Source of the DNA: Actinoplanes couchii
GTDB lineage: Bacteria > Actinomycetota > Actinomycetes > Mycobacteriales > Micromonosporaceae
Length of the DNA: 64,000 nucleotides
Direction: 5' to 3'
Assembly: GCF_016862075.1 (NCBI RefSeq)
Contig: NZ_BOMG01000051.1
Span: forward strand, 1 to 64,000
The translations under genes and the position numbers were made by a program. The notes beneath the pieces are model-generated. The model did no database searches and was not told the origin of the DNA. It worked only from the letters and a program-made list of their open reading frames with translations. Positions 1-8,567 of this stretch are shown here, piece by piece; the first letter of the stretch is position 1, and every line of letters begins with the position of its first letter.

Positions 1-93
1 CCCCGGGACCGACAGCCGGAGCCGCCGGAATACCCCGGGACCGACAGCCGGAGCCGCCGGAATACCCCGGGACCGGCAGCCGGAGCCGCCGGG
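1..93. repeat. Tandem 32-bp repeat, about three copies
   Basis: Two identical 32-bp units lie at 1-32 and 33-64. A third, slightly diverged and shortened unit lies at 65-93. Each unit begins CCCCGGGACC and ends with GCCGCCGGAATA. The array runs off the left edge, so its full size is unknown. From 94 to 182 there are shorter reiterations (GACCGGC and GACCAGC units) leading up to the pstB stop codon at 183. No gene is visible in 1-182. The units contain short GC-rich inverted segments and could act as a terminator or attenuator for the pst transcript, but that is inference. Confidence 0.85.
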
Positions 94-182
94 CATTGTG
101 GCTTCGGCAGGTGGAGCCGCCGGAACCGGCTGGACCGGCGACCGGCGACCAGCGACCAGCGACGCGGCAGGTGGGGCGAGGG

Positions 183-968
183 TCAGCCGAAGCGGCCGGT
201 GATGTAGTCCTCGGTCTTCTTCTGGGTGGGGTTGCTGAAGATCTTCTGGGTGTCGTCGTACTCGATCAGGCGGCCGGGGTCGCCGGTCTTCTCGATGGAG
301 AAGAAGCCGGTCTTGTCGCTGACGCGGGCTGCCTGCTGCATGTTGTGCGTGACGATGATGATCGTGAACTGGTCCTTCAGTTTGAACATCAGGTCCTCGA
401 TCGCCAGCGTGGAGATCGGGTCCAGGGCCGAGCAGGGCTCGTCCATCAGGACGACCTGGGGCTGGACCGCGATCGTGCGGGCGATGCACAGGCGCTGCTG
501 CTGGCCGCCGGAGAGACCCGCGCCGGGACGGTCGAGGCGGTCCTTGACCTCGTCCCACAGGTTCGCGGAGCGCAGGGACTTCTCGGCCGCGTCGTCCAGG
601 GTCGACTTCTTGCGGACGCCGTTCAGCTTGAGGCCGGCCACCGCGTTCTCGTAGATCGACATGGTGGGGAACGGATTGGGCCGCTGGAAGACCATGCCGA
701 TCATGCGGCGGACCGCGGTGACGTCCACGTCCGGGTCGTAGATGTTCTGGTCGTCGATCGTCAGGCTGCCCTCGATGCGGGCGCCCGGCAGGACCTCGTG
801 CATGCGGTTGATGGACCGCAGGAAGGTCGACTTGCCGCAGCCCGACGGGCCGATCAGAGCCGTGATCGTCTTCGGCTCGACGGTCATCGAAACGCTGTCG
901 ATCGCCTTGAAGTTGCCGTAGTAGGAGGAGACGTTCGTCGCCTCGATGCGCTTGGCCATGGAAGACAC
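183..968 (-). CDS. pstB: Phosphate ABC transporter ATP-binding protein PstB
   Basis: 261 residues, the usual PstB length. It is the cytoplasmic ATPase that powers high-affinity phosphate uptake by PstSCAB. Visible motifs are Walker A GPSGCGKST near residue 40, the ABC signature LSGGQQQRL, Walker B VVLMDEPCSALDP and the H-loop histidine in IVTHNMQQA. The SINRMHE and FQRPNPFP segments are typical of PstB rather than other ABC ATPases. It is the last of four co-directional pst genes, 5 bp after pstA. No phoU is visible, but the window ends just downstream. Confidence 0.97.
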   Translation of the reverse strand: MSSMAKRIEATNVSSYYGNFKAIDSVSMTVEPKTITALIGPSGCGKSTFLRSINRMHEVLPGARIEGSLTIDDQNIYDPDVDVTAVRRMIGMVFQRPNPFPTMSIYENAVAGLKLNGVRKKSTLDDAAEKSLRSANLWDEVKDRLDRPGAGLSGGQQQRLCIARTIAVQPQVVLMDEPCSALDPISTLAIEDLMFKLKDQFTIIIVTHNMQQAARVSDKTGFFSIEKTGDPGRLIEYDDTQKIFSNPTQKKTEDYITGRFG

Positions 969-973
969 CTTCT

Positions 974-2059
974 TTACCGGGACAGCTTGTTGCGACGGGC
1001 GAGCAGCTTCGCCGTGACGGTCAGGACGAGGACCAGGACGACCAGGGTGAGTGCGGCGGTCCAGGCGCGGTCCGGCGCGAACTTGGAGGCGTCTCCGGCC
1101 TGCTGGTAGACGAAGAGCGACAGCGACTGCTGGTTTCCGGCGAACGGGTCGAAGTTGATCGCCGCGGCGCCACCGGCGACCAGCAGAACCGGGGCGGTCT
1201 CACCGGCGGCGCGGGCCACGGCGAGCATCACACCGGTGACGATGCCGGGCAGCGCGGTCGGCAGGACGACCTTGAGGATGGTCTTCCACTGGGGAACACC
1301 CAGCGCGTACGAGCCCTCCCGCAGCGGTCCGGGGACGAGGCGCAGCATCTCCTCGGTGGACCGGACGACGGTCGGCAGCATCAGCACCGCCAGGGCGAGC
1401 GAGGCGGCGAAACCGGAGAACCGGGGCTGGCCGTTGTTGAACCACGGGCTGACGATGAGCACCCAGAACGACAGGATGAACAGACCGGCCACGATCGACG
1501 GGATACCGGTCATCACGTCGACGAAGAAGCGGACGGTGCCGGCGAACTTGCCCCGGCCGTACTCGACCAGGTAGATCGCGCCGAGCACACCGAGCGGAAC
1601 CGCCATCAGGGTGGCGATGCCGACCTGCTCCAGGGTGCCGATGATGGCGTGGTAGGCGCCACCCAGCGGGTCACGGGCGCCGATGTTGTTCATCGAGGTG
1701 CCGAAGAAGTCGCCGTCGAGGCGGTTGACGCCCTTGGAGACGAGCGTCCAGACGACCGAGGCGAGCGGCAGGATCGCCAGCACACAGGCCGCGTAGATCA
1801 GCGACTTCATGGTGCGGTTGGTGGCGGCCCGGGAGCCTTCCACCGAGCTGGCCACGAAGTAGAGCGCGACCAGGTAGAAGACGGCGCCGAGGAAGACGAC
1901 GAGCACCCAGTTGCCGATGTCGAGGCCGAGCACGAGCGCGGCGGCAACCGCGAACGAGACCACGGCGACGAGCACGTTGGTCAGCACCGGGAGCTTCTTG
2001 CTCCGGATGTTGTCCGGCGTCATGACGACGCCGGGGGCTTCCCTCTCGATGATGCTCAT
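974..2059 (-). CDS. pstA: Phosphate ABC transporter permease PstA
   Basis: 361 residues with about seven hydrophobic segments. The inner-membrane permease domain lies in the C-terminal two thirds, including the EEMLRLVPGPLREGSYALG loop that contacts the ATPase (EAA-type loop, ending in the conserved ALG). The first 100 residues hold two or three further hydrophobic segments, an N-terminal extension common in actinobacterial PstA. It pairs with PstC to form the phosphate channel. The start codon overlaps the pstC stop by 4 bp (ATGA), indicating translational coupling. Confidence 0.96.
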   Translation of the reverse strand: MSIIEREAPGVVMTPDNIRSKKLPVLTNVLVAVVSFAVAAALVLGLDIGNWVLVVFLGAVFYLVALYFVASSVEGSRAATNRTMKSLIYAACVLAILPLASVVWTLVSKGVNRLDGDFFGTSMNNIGARDPLGGAYHAIIGTLEQVGIATLMAVPLGVLGAIYLVEYGRGKFAGTVRFFVDVMTGIPSIVAGLFILSFWVLIVSPWFNNGQPRFSGFAASLALAVLMLPTVVRSTEEMLRLVPGPLREGSYALGVPQWKTILKVVLPTALPGIVTGVMLAVARAAGETAPVLLVAGGAAAINFDPFAGNQQSLSLFVYQQAGDASKFAPDRAWTAALTLVVLVLVLTVTAKLLARRNKLSR

Positions 2060-3144
2060 GCGGCACTGTCCCGGAACTCGCGACGGCGGTAGATGATCGC
2101 CCGCGCCGTCATGTTGACCACCAGCGTGATCGCGAAGAGCACCAGACCGGAGGCGATCAGGGCGCCACGGCCCGTCGCGTTGGCCTCGCCGAAGGAGTTC
2201 GCGATGTTGGCGGCGATGGAGTTGCCGCCGTTCTCGATCAGGTTGAACGAGATGTTGAAGGCGATGCTCAGCGTCAGGGCCAGGGCGATGGTCTCACCCA
2301 GGGCGCGGCCGAGGCCGAGCATGACCGCGGCGATGACACCGGGCTTGCCGTACGGCACGACCGCGGTCCGGATCATCTCCCAGCGGGTGGCGCCGAGGGC
2401 CAGGGCGGCTTCCTCGTTCATGCCGGGCGTCTGCTGGAAGACCTCGCGGGACAGCGAGGTGACGATCGGCAGCACCATGATTGCCAGCACCAGGCCACCG
2501 AGCAGGATCGACTGACCGAAGGGGCCGTCCCCACCGAACAGCGGGATCCAGCTGAAGTACTCGTTGAGCCAGAGCGAGAAGTCGCGGACCGGCTGCTGGA
2601 AGACGTCGCGACCCCAGAGACCGAAGACGACACTGGGTACGGCGGCGAGCAGGTCGATCACGAAGCCCAGCGGGGTGGCCAGGCGACGGGGCGCGTAGTG
2701 CGAGAGGAACAGCGCGATGCTCAGGGCGATCGGCACCGCGACGATCAGCGCGATGATCGAGCTGAGCACGGTGCCGAAGGCGAGCGCCGCGATACCGAAC
2801 GACGGGTCCGCCTCGTTCGGGAACCACTTCAGCTCGGTGAAGAAGTTCGCGTTGTTCGCGGAGAGGGCGGGAGCTGCTTTGGAGATCAGGAAGACGGCGA
2901 TCGCGACGATGATGACCAACACCATCGCGCCGGAGGCCGTGGACAAGGCCCGGAAGCCCGTCTCGATCGAGAATCTGGCCTTCTTGGGCAGTGCGCCACC
3001 GCCACCGAGCGGGGGCTCGTTGAAACTACTCGGAGAAGTGCCGTAGCCGGCGCCCTGACCGCGACTCGAGGTCGCGGCCAGGTCGCCGGCAGTGGCGTTC
3101 TCCGAGCGGGAAGGGTAGTCACCCATCTGCGCGCTCGCTGTCAA
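2056..3144 (-). CDS. pstC: Phosphate ABC transporter permease PstC
   Basis: 362 residues. An unstructured, Gly/Ser-rich N-terminus of about 65 residues precedes a first membrane helix (GAMVLVIIVAIAVFLI). Five more helices follow, with an EAA-type loop (NEEAALALGATRWEMI). The phrase AAVPSVVFGLWG is characteristic of PstC. It forms the membrane channel with PstA. It lies between pstS (21-bp gap) and pstA (4-bp overlap) and is surely in the same transcript. Confidence 0.96.
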   Translation of the reverse strand: MTASAQMGDYPSRSENATAGDLAATSSRGQGAGYGTSPSSFNEPPLGGGGALPKKARFSIETGFRALSTASGAMVLVIIVAIAVFLISKAAPALSANNANFFTELKWFPNEADPSFGIAALAFGTVLSSIIALIVAVPIALSIALFLSHYAPRRLATPLGFVIDLLAAVPSVVFGLWGRDVFQQPVRDFSLWLNEYFSWIPLFGGDGPFGQSILLGGLVLAIMVLPIVTSLSREVFQQTPGMNEEAALALGATRWEMIRTAVVPYGKPGVIAAVMLGLGRALGETIALALTLSIAFNISFNLIENGGNSIAANIANSFGEANATGRGALIASGLVLFAITLVVNMTARAIIYRRREFRDSAA

Positions 3145-3165
3145 ATCGGAGGGATTGGCGGTTGA

Positions 3166-4257
3166 TCAGGCGATCGCGGCGACGGACGCCTCGACCTTGG
3201 CGCGCAGCGTCTCCGGCAGCGGGGCGTAACCCAGCTCGCCGAGCGCCTTCTGGCCCTCAGCGCTGGCCGTGTACTTCAGGAAGGCCTGAACCTCCTTGGC
3301 CTTGGTGCTGCCCTTGCTGCAGGCGATCTCGTAGGTCACCAGCACGATCGGGTACGCACCCGCGGTGGTGGTGGCGTAGTCGAGGGACAGGGCGAGGTCG
3401 CCGTCGGTGCCCTTGACCTCAGCGTTCTCGAAGGTCTTGCCGGCGCTCTCACCGGACAGCTCGGCGTACTCGCCGGCGCCGTTCTTGATCTTCGCGGTCT
3501 GCAGGTCGCTGTTCTCCGCGAAGGAGAGCTCGACGTACGAGATGGTGTTCGGGGTGCTCTTGACCTTGGTGGCCACGCCGTCCGACTTGCTGGCGCCGGT
3601 GCCGCCCGGGGCCTTCCACGCCTTGCCGTTGCTGTGGCTCCAGTCGGCCTCGGCGGTCTTGCTGAGGTACTTGGTGAAGTTGTCGGTGGTGCCCGACTCG
3701 TCAGCGCGGTGGACGGTCTCGATGTTGGCGTCCGGGAGCTTGGCGCCGGAGTTCTCGGCCGCGATGGCGGCGTCGTTCCACTTGGTGATCTTGCCGTCGA
3801 AGATCTTCGCCAGGAGCGAGGGGGACAGCTGGAGGCCGTCGACACCCTCGACGTTGTAGACCACGGCGATCGGGCCGATGACCATCGGGAGGTTGAGGGC
3901 CTTGCCACCGACACACTTGGCGTCGGCGAGCGGCTGCTCGTCCTCCTTCAGGGCCGAGTCGGAACCGGCGAAGTCGGCGGTGCCGGCGATGAAGGCCTCG
4001 ATGCCCGCACCCGAACCGGTGCCCTGGTAGTCGACCTTGGAGTCGGCGCACTGACCCTGGTAGGCCTTGATCCACTCGTCCATGGCGTTCTTCTGGGCGG
4101 TGGAACCCTGAGCCGTGAGGCTGCCGCTGATGCAGCTGCCCGGGGCGGCGGAAGAGCCACCCTCCGCCGTCGGCACGTTGTCCGAGCCGCAAGCGGTGAG
4201 CGCGATCGACGCAGTCAAAGCAATGCCGGCCACGAAACCGGACCGCTGGAGCTTCAC
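3166..4257 (-). CDS. pstS: Phosphate-binding lipoprotein PstS
   Basis: The start chosen is GTG at 4257, preceded by GAGGGG on the minus strand, giving 363 residues. It yields a clean lipoprotein signal: KLQR, a hydrophobic core, then lipobox LTAC with Cys23. A longer reading frame upstream has no ribosome site and would bury the signal. The mature part is a type II periplasmic-binding fold; phosphate-contact segments include LTAQGSTAQ, GTGSGAGIEAF and VHRADESGTTDNF. The protein is membrane-tethered outside the cell and hands phosphate to PstCA. It is the first gene of the pst operon and sits behind a PHO box. Confidence 0.95.
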   Translation of the reverse strand: MKLQRSGFVAGIALTASIALTACGSDNVPTAEGGSSAAPGSCISGSLTAQGSTAQKNAMDEWIKAYQGQCADSKVDYQGTGSGAGIEAFIAGTADFAGSDSALKEDEQPLADAKCVGGKALNLPMVIGPIAVVYNVEGVDGLQLSPSLLAKIFDGKITKWNDAAIAAENSGAKLPDANIETVHRADESGTTDNFTKYLSKTAEADWSHSNGKAWKAPGGTGASKSDGVATKVKSTPNTISYVELSFAENSDLQTAKIKNGAGEYAELSGESAGKTFENAEVKGTDGDLALSLDYATTTAGAYPIVLVTYEIACSKGSTKAKEVQAFLKYTASAEGQKALGELGYAPLPETLRAKVEASVAAIA

Positions 4258-4346
4258 GAAATAATCCCCTCGGGTTTGCAACCGGTCACTCACCGGCTGA
4301 CACCACAAAAGCTAGGAAGGCGAAGTGACCGGATCCCCGGTCGTAA

Positions 4347-4363
4347 GTGAACTGAGCGTGAAC
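4347..4363 (-). promoter_or_regulatory. PHO box (PhoP-binding direct repeats) upstream of pstS
   Basis: On the minus strand two exact GTTCAC hexamers (4358-4363 and 4347-4352) are spaced 11 bp apart. This is the spacing of actinomycete PhoP direct-repeat units. A third GTTCAC at 4413-4418 is 55 bp (five 11-bp turns) upstream, and a GGTCAC at 4325-4330 is 22 bp downstream of the core. A possible -10 (TAGCTT, 4309-4314) lies between the box and the pstS start. PhoP control of pstS under phosphate limitation follows from known Streptomyces regulons; binding here is inferred. Confidence 0.8.
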
Positions 4364-4430
4364 AGGTATTCCCCAGGAGGTAGCCATCCCCCGGAGAAGA
4401 GTTGTCCGTAAAGTGAACTGCGCTCCCGCT

Positions 4431-4466
4431 ACCCGATATGTCGGGTATATACGGTCACTCGTGACC
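4431..4466. promoter_or_regulatory. Two adjacent short inverted repeats upstream of the pst promoter
   Basis: At 4431-4446 ACCCGA and TCGGGT flank a TATG spacer. At 4453-4466 GGTCAC and GTGACC flank TC. Both are perfect 6-bp dyads, 6 bp apart, between the mshD stop and the PHO box. They could be regulator operators or a weak terminator for mshD. No T-run follows on either strand, so an operator role seems more likely. Confidence 0.45.
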
Positions 4467-4494
4467 TAGCCGAGACACAGCCTTATCCTCGCCG

Positions 4495-5385
4495 TTATCG
4501 GCGGTAATTGACGTCAGTCTTGAAAATTTCGAATCCGAGCCGCCGGTAGAGCTTCACAGCGGCCTCGTTCGATTCATCGACGTAAAGAGTAACAATCGTC
4601 AGACCGGCGCCGGCGAGATGGCGGAGACCCGCCACACTCAGTGCCGCGCCCAGCCCGCGCCGGTGCCCGGACGGGTCGACCCCGAGCACGTAGATCTCAC
4701 CGATCGCCGGCTCGTCACCGGACGCCTGGTGCACCTTGGTCCAGTGGAAACCGACGAGGGTGTCGGCCACATCGACGGCCAGCAGGAAACCGGCCGGATC
4801 GAACCACGGCTCGGCCTCCCGGCCCAGGAGATCGTCGAGGACCCAGCGGCCCTGCTCCGGGTGGTGGGCGAAGGCCCGCGCGTTGACGTCGAGCCAGGCC
4901 TGCTCGTCACTGCCCGGCCGGAAGGACCGGACGGTGACCCCGTCGGGCAACGGGATGTCGGGCAACGGCTCCAGCAGCGACCGGCGCATCTGCCAGAGGA
5001 CCCGGGCCCGCTCGAAACCGTTGCGCCCGGCGAACACGGCCGCGCCCGGATCGTCGCCGTGCGCCCAGAACCGCATCGGGCCCGGCCCGGCCGCGGTCAG
5101 CAGCTCGGTGCCGACACCGGCCCGGCGGAAGTCCGGATGCACGATCAGCTCGCCCGAGCCGTCCTCCAGGAAGGCGTAACCGGCAAGGCGATCGCCCGCG
5201 GGAGACGCGTAGGAGAGGAGGTGTGTGCCCGAGGATGGGACGTCGCCACGGACCCGCAGCTCCACGTCCTCGGAGAGGGGGTGGACGCCGTCGATCCGGC
5301 CGGCCGCGGCGGCCAGGGCCAGCACATCGTCCGATTCAGACGACGACAGCCGATCCGAGACACGGACCGGCTGTCGACTCGTCAT
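4495..5385 (-). CDS. mshD: Mycothiol synthase (mycothiol acetyltransferase) MshD
   Basis: 296 residues with two tandem GNAT acetyltransferase domains, as in characterised MshD. The second domain carries the acetyl-CoA loop (VLGVDPSGHRRGLGAAL) and the C-terminal NEAAVKLYRRLGFE motif. The reaction acetylates the cysteinyl group of Cys-GlcN-Ins with acetyl-CoA, the last step of mycothiol synthesis. Mycothiol is the actinobacterial thiol buffer, so the gene is itself a lineage marker. It lies 15 bp after glnR on the same strand, and the glnR-mshD-pst order is conserved in mycobacteria. Confidence 0.93.
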   Translation of the reverse strand: MTSRQPVRVSDRLSSSESDDVLALAAAAGRIDGVHPLSEDVELRVRGDVPSSGTHLLSYASPAGDRLAGYAFLEDGSGELIVHPDFRRAGVGTELLTAAGPGPMRFWAHGDDPGAAVFAGRNGFERARVLWQMRRSLLEPLPDIPLPDGVTVRSFRPGSDEQAWLDVNARAFAHHPEQGRWVLDDLLGREAEPWFDPAGFLLAVDVADTLVGFHWTKVHQASGDEPAIGEIYVLGVDPSGHRRGLGAALSVAGLRHLAGAGLTIVTLYVDESNEAAVKLYRRLGFEIFKTDVNYRR

Positions 5386-5400
5386 GGAATTGATCCTAGA

Positions 5401-6117
5401 TCAGACCGGGAGGGAGACCGGCTCGTTGTCCGGCAGCTGCCGGCCGGACGGGGGCGTCACGAACTTGTAGCCGACCTGACGGACCGTGCCGATCATCGAC
5501 TCGTACTCCGAGCCGAGCTTGGCGCGGAGACGACGAACGTGCACGTCGACCGTCCTGGTGCCGCCGAAGTAGTCGTAGCCCCAGACCTCACGCAGCAGCT
5601 GGTCACGGGTGAAAACCCGGCCCGGGTGCTGGGCGAGGAACTTGAGCAGCTCGAACTCCTTGTAGGTGAGGTCGAGCGGGCGGCCCTTGAGCTTGGCCGC
5701 GTAGGTGTCGGGGTCGATGTTCAGCTCGCCCGCCCGGATCGAGCCGCCGGCGCCGGCGGTCGCGTTGTTCAGACGGCCGACCGACATGCGCAGACGCGCC
5801 TCGACCTCGGCGGGGCCGGCGCTGGCCAGGATGACGTCGTCAACGCCCCAGTCAGCGTTGAGAGCGATCAGGCCGGCCTCGGTGACGACCGCGATCAGCG
5901 GGACACCGATGCCCGTGGCGTGCAGCATGCGGCAGGTGGCGCGCGCCTCCGAGAGCTCGGAGCGGGCGTCGACCAGGACGGCGTCGGGGCTGGGCCCGGA
6001 CACCAGCGTGCGCACGTCACGCGGGGCGGTACGAACCGAGTGGGGCAGAAGGTCCAGAGCGGGCAGTACGGCAGAGGGCTCGCCAGCACGTGCCGTGACC
6101 AGCAGAAGGATCTCCAC
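5401..6117 (-). CDS. glnR: Nitrogen regulator GlnR (OmpR-type response regulator)
   Basis: The start chosen is GTG at 6117, 3 bp after GGAGGTGA, giving 238 residues beginning VEILLLVTA. An upstream ATG at 6213 lacks a ribosome site and adds residues not seen in the family. The N-terminal receiver-like domain keeps one candidate aspartate (AVLVDARSE) but is atypical, as in known GlnR. The winged helix contains the FTRDQLLREVWGYDYFGG and DVHVRRLRAKLG stretches nearly identical to Streptomyces GlnR. GlnR controls nitrogen assimilation genes and competes with PhoP at some promoters in streptomycetes. It is probably cotranscribed with mshD. Confidence 0.92.
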   Translation of the reverse strand: MEILLLVTARAGEPSAVLPALDLLPHSVRTAPRDVRTLVSGPSPDAVLVDARSELSEARATCRMLHATGIGVPLIAVVTEAGLIALNADWGVDDVILASAGPAEVEARLRMSVGRLNNATAGAGGSIRAGELNIDPDTYAAKLKGRPLDLTYKEFELLKFLAQHPGRVFTRDQLLREVWGYDYFGGTRTVDVHVRRLRAKLGSEYESMIGTVRQVGYKFVTPPSGRQLPDNEPVSLPV

Positions 6118-6395
6118 ACTCACCTCCGTCCTCGCGGCGCGAAAGGCCGCTCGGGTGACCCGGTCTGCGCAGCGGAAGAACGCTTCGCCACCGGAGATTG
6201 GGCCCGGCGTCACCGACGGGTGGGTTGCGCTTACCTTAACCGATGCATGACGTTCGACAGCCCGGTCAAACGCGCAAGTGATGTAGCGAACGCCCCGCAG
6301 GTGACCGAACGGCGGAACCGTAACCAGCCTTTTACCTGAGCTCCGACACCCCGGGCGATTGGGACCTGGGTCACCGGTCTGGCACGATCGCAGTC

Positions 6396-7409
6396 GTGTT
6401 TCCCTCGATGCCGAACGAGGACCCCTGGGACGCGGAAGCCTCCCAGCAGGTCGCGCGCATGACCCCGGGCCGCCAGAAGGCCGGGGTCTACAGCGCCGTC
6501 CCGGACGAGGAGGAGCCGAAACCGGACCCGGCCGAGCCGGAGCCCGACCCCGAGGACGACGAGTTCGAGGAGATCGAGTTCGTCCCGGTCCGGGCGAAAC
6601 TGTCGGCCGCGATCGGCGGGTTCGCGCTGCTGCTGGCCACGGCGCTGATCGTGGGCAGCCTGGTGACCGGCCCCGGGGCTCGTACGTCGTACGTCATAGT
6701 GCTCTTCGGTGTGCAGTTGCTCGGCCTGCTGGCGTGGACCATGGCTCTGCAGCCGCCCGCCGCCGGCATCACCGCGGGAGTCGTCGCGATCGCGGCGCTG
6801 GCCGCCGACTACCTGGCGGCGACCGGTGAGCCCGGTGCCCTGCTGCCACTGATCTGGCCCGCGCTCGCCGGTTTCGTCGCGGCGATGATCGCGCAGGTGA
6901 TCCGGGCCGAGGACCGGCAGCGGGCCAAGGACACCTGGCGCACCACCCTGCTGATCGTGGCCGGCACGATCGCCTACGCGCTGCTGATCACGCTGACCCG
7001 GGTGCCGCTCGGCTCGCAGGCGATCGTGGTCTGCTGCGTCGGCGCCGGGACGGCTCTGGTGATCGCGCGGCTCGCCGACGCGGTCTTCCCGAAACCGCGG
7101 ATCGCCCTCCAGGTGCCGCGCGGCGCGACGGGCATCGTCCTCGGCGCGATGCTCGGCACGCTCGCCGCGTCGGTGCTCGGCAGTTACCTGGTCTACCCGT
7201 TCACCCCGACCAAGGGCGCGGTGCTCGGGCTGATCGCCGCGGTCGCCGCGCACCTGATCGACCTGGCCGTCAACTTCGGCGAGGCCGGGCGGCGGCTGGC
7301 CGGGGACGCGCCGACCTTCTGGCTGGCCCGGCACATGCAGGGCCCGCTCGGCGGATTCGCGCTCACCGCGTTCGTCACCTATCTCTCGGTGCACTGGTAC
7401 CTCACGTAA
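6396..7409 (+). CDS. Predicted integral membrane protein with acidic N-terminus
   Basis: 337 residues, not assigned to a named family. About 65 hydrophilic residues rich in Asp, Glu and Pro (for example EPDPEDDEFEEIEF) precede about nine hydrophobic segments. It ends with a short VHWYLT tail. The GTG start at 6396 is 7 bp after a possible -10 (CACGAT) with TTGGGA 18 bp upstream, so the message may be leaderless; an in-frame ATG lies four codons later. It diverges from glnR and precedes the LmeA-like gene. There is no catalytic motif, so transport or envelope roles are guesses. Confidence 0.8.
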   Translation: MFPSMPNEDPWDAEASQQVARMTPGRQKAGVYSAVPDEEEPKPDPAEPEPDPEDDEFEEIEFVPVRAKLSAAIGGFALLLATALIVGSLVTGPGARTSYVIVLFGVQLLGLLAWTMALQPPAAGITAGVVAIAALAADYLAATGEPGALLPLIWPALAGFVAAMIAQVIRAEDRQRAKDTWRTTLLIVAGTIAYALLITLTRVPLGSQAIVVCCVGAGTALVIARLADAVFPKPRIALQVPRGATGIVLGAMLGTLAASVLGSYLVYPFTPTKGAVLGLIAAVAAHLIDLAVNFGEAGRRLAGDAPTFWLARHMQGPLGGFALTAFVTYLSVHWYLT

Positions 7410-7479
7410 CACCGGTTTCATCGAACCCTCGACCCGGGCATGTACGTTCCTCAGGGCAATGGGTGAATCGGGAGGAAAA

Positions 7480-8271
7480 GTGGCCGAGGTGTACGGAACG
7501 GAGCGCCCCCGCAGACGCCGGGGTCGTGCCGCGCTGATCGTCGTGGTGGTTCTGCTGGTCGTCCTGGGTGCCGGGGTGGCGGTGCTGGACCGCTTCAGCA
7601 ACTCGTACGCCGAGGACGTCATCGCCGACAAGGTGGCGCAGGAGGTGGCGAACCAGAACGCCAAGAGCAGCCGCCCCGAGGTGACCATCGCCGGTGTCCC
7701 CTTCCTCACCCAGGTCCTCGCGGGTGAGTACCAGGAGATCCGGATCCAGCTGCCGGACTTCTCGGCGCCGACCGGGACCGGCGAGACCGTCGCGATGGAT
7801 CTGCTGGACATCAAGGCCCAGGACGTCAAGGCGCCGTTGAGCGCCCTGCGCAGCGGCCAGGGCGAGGTGGTGGCCGGCACGGTCACCGGGGTCGGCACGA
7901 TCGACTACAAGCTGCTCGCCGACGCCACCGGCCAGGAGGGCATGACCCTGACCGAGAAGGACGGCAAGGTGGTGGGCTCGGCGGTGCTGTCGATCTCGCG
8001 TAGCCAGAAGATCTCTCTCGAAGGGGTCGCCGACCTGAAGGTGGCCGACGGCAAGGTTCAGGTTCGTTTCTCCGACGTGACGGCGAAGGACCTGCCGAAC
8101 AACCCGCTCATCCAGGGGCAGGTGAACAACTTCGTGAAGCAGATGGCCTTCGAGCTGGCCGTGCCGGAGTTGCCGTTGAACCTGGTCATCCGCGAGTTGC
8201 AGCCGCTACCGGAGGGCCTGCGGGTCACCTTCGGGGCCAACGACGTCACCCTCGCCTCGGCGGGTGTCTGA
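7480..8271 (+). CDS. DUF2993 / LmeA-like envelope lipid-binding protein
   Basis: The start chosen is GTG at 7480, directly after GGGAGGAAAA, giving 263 residues; an ATG at 7459 is in frame but has a weaker site. A basic stretch (RPRRRRGRAA) precedes one signal-anchor helix. A long beta-rich region follows, with FLTQVLAGEYQEIRIQ and NNPLIQGQVNNFVKQ, typical of DUF2993. The mycobacterial member LmeA binds phospholipid and affects mannan chain length. Its gene (Rv0817c) also lies beside glnR and the sulfur genes, which supports orthology. The function in this organism is inferred. Confidence 0.8.
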   Translation: MAEVYGTERPRRRRGRAALIVVVVLLVVLGAGVAVLDRFSNSYAEDVIADKVAQEVANQNAKSSRPEVTIAGVPFLTQVLAGEYQEIRIQLPDFSAPTGTGETVAMDLLDIKAQDVKAPLSALRSGQGEVVAGTVTGVGTIDYKLLADATGQEGMTLTEKDGKVVGSAVLSISRSQKISLEGVADLKVADGKVQVRFSDVTAKDLPNNPLIQGQVNNFVKQMAFELAVPELPLNLVIRELQPLPEGLRVTFGANDVTLASAGV

Positions 8272-8338
8272 CCTCACGTCATCCCGGATCGTGGTCGGCT
8301 CTGTTCCGTAGCGTGAGCACGCTGGTAGGGTCGGCCAC

Positions 8339-8416
8339 ATGAGCCCCTTGCTCACGAAAAGGCGCGCGGTCGACCTGTGCCGCGTGGCCGCGTGCCTGTG
8401 TCGCCCTGTCAGCTGA
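8339..8416 (+). CDS. Cysteine-rich leader peptide (25 aa) of the sulfurtransferase operon
   Basis: A 25-codon ORF starts ATG-AGC and ends CTGTGTCGCCCTGTCAGC-TGA. The peptide has the actinobacterial leader pattern RRAVDLCRVAACLCR, with three cysteine codons (TGC, TGC, TGT) near the end. There is no ribosome site. A -10-like TAGGGT at 8326-8331 ends 7 bp before the ATG, so the transcript is probably leaderless. Polycysteine leaderless ORFs of this type are described in mycobacteria as cysteine-responsive attenuators of sulfur operons. It lies 186 bp before the sulfurtransferase gene. The 331-bp gap between the LmeA-like gene and the sulfurtransferase holds this leader and its attenuator region. 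Confidence 0.85.
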   Translation: MSPLLTKRRAVDLCRVAACLCRPVS

Positions 8417-8567
8417 CGGGGCCATTCAGTGCTGAGCACCTTCTCGAGCTCAACCTAGCCAGGGGCAATTTCTTCTAGCCCGGCAGTGGCGCCGTCGCAC
8501 CGAAGCCCGTGATCCCACCTATCTGGGTCCGCGCGGAGTGCGACTGAGAACACTTCGTGCGCTGACT

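Noticed and set aside
4618..6339. Open frame of 573 codons on the plus strand
   Set aside because: Antisense to mshD and glnR, both clearly recognised on the other strand.
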